Assembly: GCA_964539135.1 (NCBI GenBank)
Contig: CAZIFG010000012.1
Location: 1-55,194 of the forward strand
Length of the DNA: 55,194 bases
Direction of reading: 5' to 3'
From: CAZIFG01 sp964539135
GTDB lineage: Bacteria; Margulisbacteria; Marinamargulisbacteria; GCA-2716485; CAZIFG01
Of this stretch, positions 1 to 7,425 are shown piece by piece (positions within the stretch are counted from its first letter, which is position 1; each line of letters opens with the position of its first letter). The notes under the pieces were generated by a model. That model had not been told where the DNA came from. It searched no databases and saw only the letters and a list, made by a program, of their open reading frames with translations. A program made the position numbers and the translations under genes.

Positions 1-270
1 GGTGATTTTAGACCCAGTAATCGCAGAATCCGACAACTGAGTTGTACCCACACTGCCATCTAAAATCTTAACAGCAGTGATCGCATTCGAGGTGATTTTA
101 GACCCAGTAATCGCAGAATCTACCAAATGACTTGTACCCACAACACCATCTAAAATCTTAACAGCAGTGATCGCATTCGAAGTAATTTTAGATCCCGTAA
201 TCGCGGAATCTACCAAATGACTTGTATCCACAACCCCATCTAAAATCTTAACCGGCGTAATCGCATTCGA
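1..270. repeat. 90-bp tandem repeat, three copies
   Basis: Three adjacent 90-bp units (1-90, 91-180, 181-270) are nearly identical. The first two differ mostly in about 12 positions in the middle. Each unit encodes 30 residues, that is three decapeptides of the minus-strand repeat protein. Keeping the unit a multiple of 30 bp keeps the reading frame and the decapeptide phase, which points to recent in-frame expansion. Confidence 0.9.
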
Positions 271-2607
271 GGTAATTTTCACACCCGTAACCGCACCATC
301 TAAAATGTTAAAACTTGCAATAGACCCATTCGCTATTTTTTCAAGCGTAATGGCATCCGAAGTCAAATGAACGGCCGTAATACTACCTGTTGCAATATTC
401 GCACTGGAAATCTGACCCGCAGCAATTTTTTCACCCGTAACCGCGTTAGCCCCCAAATTTGCATTCAAAATAGATCCATTTAAAATGTTACCACTCGTAA
501 CAGCACCACTACTTAACTTCTCCCCATTGATAGAATTAGCAGCTAAATTAGCATTGTCAATTGATCCATTCGCAATATTTCCACTGGTAATCACACCCAA
601 TCCAAAATTCGCACTGCTTAATGAAAAAGGCGCTAATTTTTCAGCTGTAATCGCACCCGTCGCAATCTTCTCAAACGTAATAGATCCCGCACTAAAATTA
701 ACACTGACTAAAGTTGAATTTAAAATTTTATCTGTTGTAATCGCATTATCAGAAACTTTTTCACCTGTAATCGCATTTGCTGCAAAATTCGCACTCACTA
801 AAGTTGAATTTAAAATTTTATCTGTTGTAATCGCATTATCAGAAACTTTTTCACCTGTAATCGCATTCGCTGCAAAATTCGCACTCACTAAAGTTGAATT
901 TAAAATTTTACCTGTTGTAATCGCATTATCAGAAACTTTTTCTCCAGTAACCGCACCATCTAAAACATTAAAACTCGCAATAGACCCATTTGCTATTTTT
1001 TCAAGCGTAATAGCATCCGACGCCAAATGAACCGCAGTAATGCTGCCTGTGGCAATATTCGCACTAGAAACTTGTCCTGCCGCGATCTTGTCATTGGTAA
1101 TAGCATTAGGCGCCAAATGAGCATTCAAAATAGATCCATTTAAAATATTAATACTGGAGATCTGTCCCGCAACCAACTTCTCGCCATTTATCGAATCTGC
1201 TGCAAAATTAGCACTAACCAGAGAACCCGCTACAATATTAGAACTGGTAATAGATCCTACAGAAAACTGAGTGCCCGTCAAAGAAAGGGGTGCTATTTTT
1301 TCTGTCGTAATCGCACCCGTCGCAATTTTTTCAGATGTAATCGCATTGGAAGTTAAATGATACGATTGAATCGCTCCATCCAAAATGTTCGCGCTCACAA
1401 AAGAATAGTGAGCCAATTTTTCAGTCGTAATAGAACCCGATACAAAAGCATCCGATTCCAAAGAATAATCCGCAATATTACGGCTTGTAATAACCCCAGG
1501 TGCCAATTTAATAGAAGTAATGGCATTAGGGGCAAAATTAGCCGCAATCAAACTGCCATCGGCAATATTCACACTTGAAATCTGATTATCTGCTATTTTA
1601 GAGCCATAAATAGAATTGGCCTGTAAATGTGATGATAAAACCGATCCGGTGACGATATTTTGACTCGAAACAGAAGCATCACCCAATTGTATACTTGTAA
1701 TCGAATTCAAATCCAATTTAGAATGTGTCACCGCCCCAGGCGCAATATTAATACTGGTTACAGCAGAATCTGCAATATTCACACTGGTAATCAGATGAAT
1801 CGTCACCAATAATTCACCAGCTGCATTAAGCGTAAGACCACTCCCAACTTTAACACCCCCTAAAACAGAGGCACTAGCTGTGGGTAAATAATGGAATTGA
1901 TTAATATCGGAATTAGCAGACCACCCAGACCCCGTCCACGTCAAAACAGCTCCTAAATTGGAGCTGGAAGTAAGTGCCGAAAAATCTCCCAAAGGGAGTC
2001 CTTTTAAAAGAGTTGCATTGGTTGTAGAAGGCGGACCCGCTCTCCAAGATGCCGAAGCCAAGTCCCATTTTAATACCTCCCCATCATTCACACCGGGTAT
2101 TAAAGCCGATTGAATATTAAGCGCGCCCACGTCAATCGACACAACGCCTTCTGCATTCAGTGTCAATCCCAAGCCACTCACTTTAATCCCCCCTAGTTTA
2201 GAAGAAGACGCCATCGGAACATTCGAAACCGATTCTGCATGTAAGCTATAAGGTACAGACGTAATATCTGCAAAATGAACATCCCCTGTAACATCTAAAC
2301 GAAATCCCAATCGAGGAGACACCGTATTCGCGAAAACCTGATTCAAAGACACGCCTTCTAAAAGGGCATCAAAATACCCCGGTTTAGAAAAACCATAGTC
2401 TTCTTGAGTCATCTCCCAAAGTGAAACATTAGACGTGCTAGGATATAAACCAATGGTAACATCATGAGTGCCAGTAACGAGAGAAACGCCATCTCGAATA
2501 ATAGCTTGAACCGCAATTTTAGCCGGCACCCCTGCGACTATAGAGTTAGAAAGGCATACAAAAAGCAGCCCCACTATAAAAAGTCCTATTTTTTTCACGC
2601 GTTTCAT
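1..2607 (-). CDS. Decapeptide-repeat surface/tail-fibre-like protein (C-terminus beyond window)
   Basis: An open frame of 869 codons runs from ATG at 2607 to the window edge without a stop, so the C-terminus is missing. A GGAG box precedes the ATG. The N-terminus is a signal peptide (basic MKRVKK, then a hydrophobic stretch). Residues 25-130 match the N-terminal module common in tail-fibre-like surface proteins, with a 'PR-L-F-LDVTGDV' segment and 'SVPYSLHAESV'. Two 'LGGIKVSGLGL' / 'LGGVKVGSGL' motifs follow near residues 137 and 268. From about residue 270 to the edge there are some 60 decapeptides of the form D-G/N-S/A-I-T-S-x-K/N-I/L-x (for example DSAITGSKIT, SNAITAVKIL). Such repeats are known from phage fibres and bacterial surface proteins and probably form an elongated beta structure. 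An exported adhesin or fibre is likely; a phage origin is less so because no other phage gene is present. The repeat architecture is clear, the function is inferred. Confidence 0.8.
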   Translation of the reverse strand, partial: MKRVKKIGLFIVGLLFVCLSNSIVAGVPAKIAVQAIIRDGVSLVTGTHDVTIGLYPSTSNVSLWEMTQEDYGFSKPGYFDALLEGVSLNQVFANTVSPRLGFRLDVTGDVHFADITSVPYSLHAESVSNVPMASSSKLGGIKVSGLGLTLNAEGVVSIDVGALNIQSALIPGVNDGEVLKWDLASASWRAGPPSTTNATLLKGLPLGDFSALTSSSNLGAVLTWTGSGWSANSDINQFHYLPTASASVLGGVKVGSGLTLNAAGELLVTIHLITSVNIADSAVTSINIAPGAVTHSKLDLNSITSIQLGDASVSSQNIVTGSVLSSHLQANSIYGSKIADNQISSVNIADGSLIAANFAPNAITSIKLAPGVITSRNIADYSLESDAFVSGSITTEKLAHYSFVSANILDGAIQSYHLTSNAITSEKIATGAITTEKIAPLSLTGTQFSVGSITSSNIVAGSLVSANFAADSINGEKLVAGQISSINILNGSILNAHLAPNAITNDKIAAGQVSSANIATGSITAVHLASDAITLEKIANGSIASFNVLDGAVTGEKVSDNAITTGKILNSTLVSANFAANAITGEKVSDNAITTDKILNSTLVSANFAANAITGEKVSDNAITTDKILNSTLVSVNFSAGSITFEKIATGAITAEKLAPFSLSSANFGLGVITSGNIANGSIDNANLAANSINGEKLSSGAVTSGNILNGSILNANLGANAVTGEKIAAGQISSANIATGSITAVHLTSDAITLEKIANGSIASFNILDGAVTGVKITSNAITPVKILDGVVDTSHLVDSAITGSKITSNAITAVKILDGVVGTSHLVDSAITGSKITSNAITAVKILDGSVGTTQLSDSAITGSKIT
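301..1360. repeat. 660-bp spaced segmental duplication inside the repeat gene
   Basis: The block at 301-700 reappears, diverged, at 961-1360. For example both start with a TAAAA..TTAAAAC segment, then share TCAAGCGTAATRGCATCCGA, GCATTCAAAATAGATCCATT and TAATCGCACCCGT at a constant offset of 660 bp. The offset equals 22 decapeptides. The copies are older than the 90-bp arrays, because they are clearly less similar to each other. Confidence 0.75.
707..950. repeat. Second 90-bp tandem repeat array, nearly three copies
   Basis: Units start at 707, 797 and 887, each with the sequence ACTAAAGTTGAATTTAAAAT at its head. The first two are almost identical over 90 bp; the third diverges after about 60 bp. 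The unit sequence differs from the array at 1-270, so the two arrays expanded independently inside the same gene. Confidence 0.9.
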
Positions 2608-2744
2608 TCAGCATTCTCCAATTTTAAACACACAAACCCCTAGCAAAAGTCTGCACATTTAGTTTAATTTTGATTGATAACGGCACAGTTCCCAGCAAAA
2701 TTAGGGTTTAAACATTTTCAAAAAAAAGAATGTAACGCAATAAA

Positions 2745-2773
2745 TTGAATCTCTTTTTCAATTAGGGTATACT
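2745..2773 (+). promoter_or_regulatory. Sigma-70-type promoter for the rsbV-like operon
   Basis: A -35 box TTGAAT (2745-2750) and a -10 box TATACT (2768-2773) are separated by exactly 17 bp, and lie 32 bp before the ATG at 2806, which has a good AAGGAG ribosome site. Confidence 0.7.
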
Positions 2774-2805
2774 AAAGATCAGCAATCAAATTCAAGGAGC
2801 CTTTC

Positions 2806-3162
2806 ATGGTTGGATTTTCAGTTAATATTGATGAAACACATGCCGTCCCTATCATCCGAGTAACAGGAGAAATTGATGTATATTCCTGCCCTCAACTACG
2901 AACAACCTTAAATACATTGGTCAACGGCGGCAGCAACGATGTCATCTTAGATTTAGAAGACATTCAATACATCGATAGCACCGGTTTAGGTACCATTGCG
3001 CATACCGCCAGAAGTATTTCAGATAAAAATGGGCGTATTTTAGTGATTTGCAATAAAACCCACATCAAAAAGATTTTTGAAGTGTCAGGACTTGAGAAAA
3101 AAAATATCCAATTATTTGATACAGAAGCCTCCGTTCTAAAGGAGATTCATAAAGACTCATGA
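2806..3162 (+). CDS. Anti-sigma factor antagonist (STAS domain, RsbV/SpoIIAA-like)
   Basis: The 118-residue protein is a single STAS domain, the usual length for this family. The phosphorylation motif DSTGLG is at residues 57-62 with Ser58 as the expected phosphate acceptor. In the known partner switch the dephosphorylated antagonist binds the anti-sigma kinase and releases a sigma factor or another target. The next gene, which overlaps by ATGA, encodes that kinase, so the pair is a complete two-protein switch module. A sigma-70-type promoter and an AAGGAG site precede it. The target cannot be read from the window, as no sigma factor gene is nearby. Confidence 0.9.
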   Translation: MVGFSVNIDETHAVPIIRVTGEIDVYSCPQLRTTLNTLVNGGSNDVILDLEDIQYIDSTGLGTIAHTARSISDKNGRILVICNKTHIKKIFEVSGLEKKNIQLFDTEASVLKEIHKDS

Positions 3163-3614
3163 AACAAGACGCGCTACATATGAGCATGACCATTCCCTGC
3201 AAATCCGAATTTGTAGGCGTCATTCGGCTTGCCATTTCAGGGGTAGCGACACGAATGGGATTTAACATCGAAGAAATTGAAGACATTAAAATCTCTATTT
3301 CTGAGGCCTGTACCAATGCCATTCAACATGCCTATCCCACGCCTGAAAATCAACATCCGACAATCAATATTGACACCTATATTCATCCTAAAAAACTCGA
3401 AGTTATTGTCAGTGATGGCGGTATTGGCTTTAATTTAAAAACATTAGGATCCCAAGAACAAAAAGAAAAATCGCAAGAAAAATTTGGACTTGGCCTGGGC
3501 TTAACATTTATCAAATCATTAATGGATGAAACCACCTTTGAATCTACCCCAGGAAAAGGCACGCGCATCCGAATGGTCAAAAACATTCCAAACAGAACGA
3601 CAACTCCGGCTTAA
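3159..3614 (+). CDS. Anti-sigma factor serine kinase (RsbW/SpoIIAB-like, GHKL ATPase)
   Basis: The 151-residue protein has the GHKL ATPase signature. The N-box SEACTNAIQHAY is at residues 48-59, the G1 box SDGGIGF at 85-91, and the GLGLGL lid at 110-115. There are no receiver, HAMP or transmembrane segments, so it is the soluble RsbW type that phosphorylates a STAS partner. It starts in an ATGA overlap with the STAS gene, which implies translational coupling and roughly equal dosage. A later ATG (residue 8 or 10) is possible but has no better ribosome site. Confidence 0.88.
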   Translation: MKQDALHMSMTIPCKSEFVGVIRLAISGVATRMGFNIEEIEDIKISISEACTNAIQHAYPTPENQHPTINIDTYIHPKKLEVIVSDGGIGFNLKTLGSQEQKEKSQEKFGLGLGLTFIKSLMDETTFESTPGKGTRIRMVKNIPNRTTTPA

Positions 3615-3619
3615 CTCTC

Positions 3620-3922
3620 ATGCTACAAACACTGTCTTACATTTTAACAGGCATTATTGCACTCAGCATTTTCCGCGATTGCCAAAAAATAAGGCAACCC
3701 CTCATTGGGGTCATTTTGGCACTCGCAACCATATGGCAGCCCTGGCTTGCATTGGCTTACTTCATTTTTAAGCCTACTTTACTCCGAAAATTATATAAGC
3801 ACCCCAAAGATAATACAGAAACGCCCGCCACCTCCCGACTCAACCTATGTCCCAAATGTGGCCATCAAAATACCCCAACAGCAAAAAAATGCAGTGAATG
3901 CGACAATCAATTACAGCTCTAA
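3620..3922 (+). CDS. Small membrane protein with C-terminal zinc ribbon
   Basis: This 100-residue protein has two hydrophobic segments (about residues 5-16 and 26-50) and a C-terminal zinc ribbon, CPKCGH followed by CSECD (C-x2-C ... C-x2-C). It starts 5 bp after the kinase gene and its stop is directly followed by the hemW ATG, so it is co-transcribed with both. I do not recognise a named family. Zinc-ribbon tails of this type often bind proteins or nucleic acids, but nothing here defines the partner. A reading frame shifted by one overlaps the same bases and lacks the cysteine pattern, so it is a shadow. Confidence 0.75.
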   Translation: MLQTLSYILTGIIALSIFRDCQKIRQPLIGVILALATIWQPWLALAYFIFKPTLLRKLYKHPKDNTETPATSRLNLCPKCGHQNTPTAKKCSECDNQLQL

Positions 3923-5050
3923 ATGACACCCCCCATCAGTCTCTACATCCATGTCCCATTTTGCCAAACAAAATGCCCCTATTGTGCCTTTTATAAAGAA
4001 GTAGGCGCAACCCATTTAGAAGAAGCCTACCTAACGGCACTCACCCAAGAACTCGCACATTACGAAACCCATTATGGAAAACAGTTCCTAAAATCCATTT
4101 TTCTAGGCGGCGGAACCCCCTCAAAACTAAGCAGTAAAAGTCTAAATCACTTATTTTCAAGCATTCAAACACACATGATCTGTCTACCCGACTGCGAAAT
4201 TACCATGGAAGCAAATCCAGAATCCATTACCCCAGAACTATTAGAGACATTCAAAGCCTGTGGCGGAAATAGACTGAGCGTAGGCGTACAATCTTTTGAC
4301 CCTAACGAACTTCATTTTTTAGGCAGAACACACACACCAAACAGTTTAGACAAGGCACTAAAACGCATTCAATCCGACCCACATTGGAATTTAAATATTG
4401 ATTTAATCTTTGGACTGCCGATTTCAACGCTAGAAACCCTTCAAAAAACCATAAGCCAAGCACTATCGTATCAGCCAAACCATCTCTCTACCTACGCCTT
4501 AACCATTGAACCAAATACGGTCTTTGATCTCAAAAAAATACGTCCCATGGAATCCGATCAAGAACAAGATCATTATGAGTACATCATCAAAACACTCAAA
4601 ACCCATGGATACGAACACTATGAAATTTCAGCCTTTGCAAAACCTCAAAAGCAATGCCAACACAATCGTCAATATTGGACCTTCAATGATTTTATTGGAT
4701 TAGGTCCCAGCGGAAGCAGTTTATTTCAAGGAAAACGCGCCACAAATAGTGCCAATTTAGACGCCTATATCCAAGATCCCACCCCACCCATGATCAAAGA
4801 CCCCAATCGCTACATTTTAGACCCCAAAACACAAGAAACCGAATTTATACTCTCTCATTTTAGACTCTTGTCTGGTGTTCCTATCGCCGAATTTGAAACA
4901 CGATTCAAGCATAGTGTGATTGAAAGCTATAGAAAAGAAATAAAAAAGTTAGAAGCGCTTAAACTACTGACACAAACAGAAACCCACTTGGTACCCACTC
5001 CCAAAGGCATTTCGCTGCTGAATGAAATTTTAATGGAGTTCATTCCTTAA
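3923..5050 (+). CDS. hemW: HemW-like radical SAM protein (heme chaperone family)
   Basis: The protein (375 aa) is a HemW/HemN-family radical SAM protein. The 4Fe-4S motif CQTKCPYC puts Cys14, Cys18 and Cys21 at the cluster. GGGTPS near residue 62 is the SAM-binding GGE-like motif, and MEANPES and SVGVQSFD are typical of this family. The length fits HemW rather than HemN, which is about 450 aa with a longer N-terminus. HemW members deliver heme to respiratory enzymes; true coproporphyrinogen oxidase activity is not expected. The ATG directly follows the stop of the zinc-ribbon gene. A hairpin follows the stop codon. Confidence 0.9.
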   Translation: MTPPISLYIHVPFCQTKCPYCAFYKEVGATHLEEAYLTALTQELAHYETHYGKQFLKSIFLGGGTPSKLSSKSLNHLFSSIQTHMICLPDCEITMEANPESITPELLETFKACGGNRLSVGVQSFDPNELHFLGRTHTPNSLDKALKRIQSDPHWNLNIDLIFGLPISTLETLQKTISQALSYQPNHLSTYALTIEPNTVFDLKKIRPMESDQEQDHYEYIIKTLKTHGYEHYEISAFAKPQKQCQHNRQYWTFNDFIGLGPSGSSLFQGKRATNSANLDAYIQDPTPPMIKDPNRYILDPKTQETEFILSHFRLLSGVPIAEFETRFKHSVIESYRKEIKKLEALKLLTQTETHLVPTPKGISLLNEILMEFIP

Positions 5051-5083
5051 GGGACTCTTACGATTTACAACAGTCCCCTTAAG
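5045..5083 (+). terminator. Hairpin after hemW
   Basis: CTTAAGGGACT and AGTCCCCTTAAG form an imperfect stem (one bulged C) around a 15-nt loop. The loop contains ACGATTTACAACAG, which resembles the right end of the dispersed intergenic repeat described below. No run of T follows, so termination is only probable. Confidence 0.5.
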
Positions 5084-5126
5084 CATTTTGAGACTATGTT
5101 ATCGTGTTTATATCCCATTTTTTTGA

Positions 5127-5132
5127 TATACT
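5127..5132 (+). promoter_or_regulatory. -10 box 6 bp before the ATG (possible leaderless promoter)
   Basis: TATACT ends 6 bp before the ATG at 5139, with GAGAGA between and no proper ribosome site. A transcript from this box would start at or next to the A of the ATG. No clear -35 box is visible. Confidence 0.4.
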
Positions 5133-5138
5133 GAGAGA

Positions 5139-6176
5139 ATGAAAAACATCCCACTAAAATGCTATGCCCTACTCTGCCTACTGTATGCCCTCCCCCTACA
5201 GGCGCTCTCAGAATCGAATATACAAAGTGTTGGAAATACCTTTCAATTTCAAGGCAGCGCCAAAAACTTAACCCAACTTTCCGTCAATGAAACCCCCATC
5301 AAAATTGAAGAAGGCCGATTTAAAGCCTCATTTTTACTTACAGATCCAACAAGTACCGAAGTCCTACATCTAAAAGGGATCACAACAGAAGGCAAAAGCA
5401 TTCAAAAAGACATTCTCGTAACCTATACACCTCAACCCTTAAATCCAAAAACACGACTCTCTCTATTCCCTTTAAATCATGCCATCGTATCCCGACCCAC
5501 TATAAAACTAACAGGAAGCGCCATCGGCATTAAAACCCTAAGCATCAATAAAACCCCTGTCAAAATAGCTGAAAATGGCACCTATGAAATGACCATTCAG
5601 CTGGAAAAAGAAAATACCCCTACCCTCATTTCCATTCAAGGGAAAAGTAAAACAGGCGAATTAATCAGCCTAATACGAGAAATCACCTACAAAAAGCCCC
5701 AAAAAGAACCGATAACCCCTACAAGCTTATCAAAAGAAGAAACCCACATCTTAGAAAATGCCCTCACCGCACTAAGCCTAAGTTACGCCGCTTATAACTG
5801 GAAAATAAATCCCCCATTAGAGGTTCACAAACTGGCCCATTCAGACATATGGAACCGGAACCATCTGTGGATGAGTCACGAAAAAGCAGTCCTCCTGATC
5901 CTCCCCTATATCCGATCCTTAGCCCCCATCAATCAAGAAACAGACACACTCATTCAGGCTATCAATCCCAAACGAGATATCACCATACTGTGGGTCAATG
6001 CCAATCAAAGCCTCTGGGAGATGCACTACACCTACAATTCAAAAGAAAAAAAATATACCCCTTTTTTATGGATTTTAAATGAAAAAAAAATACAGCCTAA
6101 TCACAACAGTTCCGAAAGCAGAACCCTCATCAATTATTTTTTAAACTATCCCTTCAAAAAAATAAGATCCACTTAA
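5139..6176 (+). CDS. Secreted protein with two Ig-like repeats, function unknown
   Basis: The protein (345 aa) begins with a signal peptide of about 22 residues ending near LQALSES. Two similar segments follow (about 28-105 and 106-185). Each has a pattern like 'GSA...TLSINKTPVKIAENGTYEMTIQL', which resembles the small beta-sandwich repeats of bacterial Ig-like proteins. The C-terminal 150 residues contain no motif I recognise. The stop is convergent with the barrel-TPR operon, with a short CCACTT/AAGTGG hairpin over the stop codon (6169-6183). It may be periplasmic or surface bound; no lipobox is present. Confidence 0.7.
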   Translation: MKNIPLKCYALLCLLYALPLQALSESNIQSVGNTFQFQGSAKNLTQLSVNETPIKIEEGRFKASFLLTDPTSTEVLHLKGITTEGKSIQKDILVTYTPQPLNPKTRLSLFPLNHAIVSRPTIKLTGSAIGIKTLSINKTPVKIAENGTYEMTIQLEKENTPTLISIQGKSKTGELISLIREITYKKPQKEPITPTSLSKEETHILENALTALSLSYAAYNWKINPPLEVHKLAHSDIWNRNHLWMSHEKAVLLILPYIRSLAPINQETDTLIQAINPKRDITILWVNANQSLWEMHYTYNSKEKKYTPFLWILNEKKIQPNHNSSESRTLINYFLNYPFKKIRST

Positions 6177-6204
6177 AAAGTGGGACGATGAAACTGTTGC
6201 GAAA

Positions 6205-7425
6205 TTACTGCAACAATCGCTTCAAGGTCTCATTTTTAGGATCCAATTTAAGGGCCTTCTCCCATTCCAAAACAGCCTCTGATTTCAGACCCATTTCATA
6301 ATAGACAGAACCCAAACGCACATAAAGTTGAGGCATATTCGGATCTAAAATAAGGGCGGCATGTAATTTTTCGACAGATCCTAAAAAATCTTTCTTGGCA
6401 TACAATTCCAAAGACTCATAATAGTATTTCATGACTTTTTCAGCGGTTCCTTTTTCAAGAGAAAGATAATGTTGCCGTTTTTGAGCTTTCAACGCCACAT
6501 CTTTTTCTTCAATATAAGCAGCGTCTTCTTTCATGGCCGTTTGCAACCGCAAAACATATTGATTCAATTCTTTGCGTTGCAACTCATAGTGAGCAAGCTC
6601 ACGTTTAAGATCAGATAAAACCGCCGTAACGTCAGCTTTCATATCCTGAATTTTCTTCAAGCGCGCCTCTTCGGCCTTACGCTCATTTTCACGCAAAAAC
6701 AGAATATTATGTGTAAAGGTAACCCCTAAAGTAAAATACCGTACCGGCGCTTGATCATAATTGGGGTTCTTCTCATGAAGTAAAAAAAGCTCCGTAAACG
6801 CCATATTTAAGCGCGCATAATCTTTAATAGGCACCATAAGCCCCAAGTTATAATCCCGGCCATCAAACTCTGCGTTCAACCGAGAGTTCCCTACAAAAGG
6901 AAGCGAAATCCCTGCGAAATACCCACTAATCTGAGGATTTTTAGACGCAACACTCGGGCTTTGCTGAAAACGACGCGTCCCAAGACCTTGATAAATAGAA
7001 ACAGGCCCCAAAGAAAAGGTAGTCGTAACATATTGAGAAAACGTAATATTCGTTGTAGAAGGATACGCCCCCCAATAGCTTGCTTCGGGATTACTGGACA
7101 TATTTTCAATGCCCCCTGCCACCGCAAACCGCACTTTATTTCCCACTTCAAAAAAATTAAGATGAACATGTGTTAAAACTGTCGTAGGATCCACAAGTGT
7201 AGCCCCAATACGCACATGATCCATCAAGGCATAACTCATCATAAAATCTAAATCTGTAAATCGATCACTATGAAGACCTGCTGCAAGACCATATTGAACC
7301 TCACCCCGTTTAAAAGGCTCATAGATAGGAATATTAATAAGCTGATTGGGCCTACTTAAAGCCGCAGCAAAAAGTGTCCCTTGGCAAAAAAACATCACAC
7401 AAAGAAAACGCCAAAACACCTTCAT
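6205..7425 (-). CDS. Outer-membrane barrel-like protein with coiled coil and C-terminal TPR (last gene of the rotor operon)
   Basis: The protein (406 aa) has a signal peptide of about 22 residues, then about 225 residues of alternating polar and hydrophobic strands starting with the motif QLINIP. A charged coiled coil follows (about 245-320), and then two TPR units (about 330-400, with 'VRLGSVYYEMG' and 'LEWEKALKLDP'). It is a paralogue of the gene before it, with the same domain order, and its start overlaps that gene's stop (ATGA). The N-terminal part also resembles the protein at 48959-49621. A likely reading is an outer-membrane barrel carrying a periplasmic TPR arm that binds a partner, plausibly the FliF-like ring encoded upstream. 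Barrel prediction is by eye. Confidence 0.75.
   Translation of the reverse strand: MKVFWRFLCVMFFCQGTLFAAALSRPNQLINIPIYEPFKRGEVQYGLAAGLHSDRFTDLDFMMSYALMDHVRIGATLVDPTTVLTHVHLNFFEVGNKVRFAVAGGIENMSSNPEASYWGAYPSTTNITFSQYVTTTFSLGPVSIYQGLGTRRFQQSPSVASKNPQISGYFAGISLPFVGNSRLNAEFDGRDYNLGLMVPIKDYARLNMAFTELFLLHEKNPNYDQAPVRYFTLGVTFTHNILFLRENERKAEEARLKKIQDMKADVTAVLSDLKRELAHYELQRKELNQYVLRLQTAMKEDAAYIEEKDVALKAQKRQHYLSLEKGTAEKVMKYYYESLELYAKKDFLGSVEKLHAALILDPNMPQLYVRLGSVYYEMGLKSEAVLEWEKALKLDPKNETLKRLLQ

Noticed and set aside
1..950. Possible CRISPR-like array because of regular repeats
   Set aside because: Units are 90 bp with no distinct spacers, are multiples of 30 bp and keep an open frame. This is protein-coding repetition.
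485..1030. Plus-strand 181-codon open frame with repeats in the first kilobases
   Set aside because: It is the antisense shadow of the decapeptide-repeat gene; it has no ribosome site and its periodicity only mirrors the minus-strand gene, which has a signal peptide and recognised motifs.
3526..3771. Plus-strand open frame overlapping the kinase and zinc-ribbon genes
   Set aside because: Shifted frame across two well-supported genes, without recognisable motifs.
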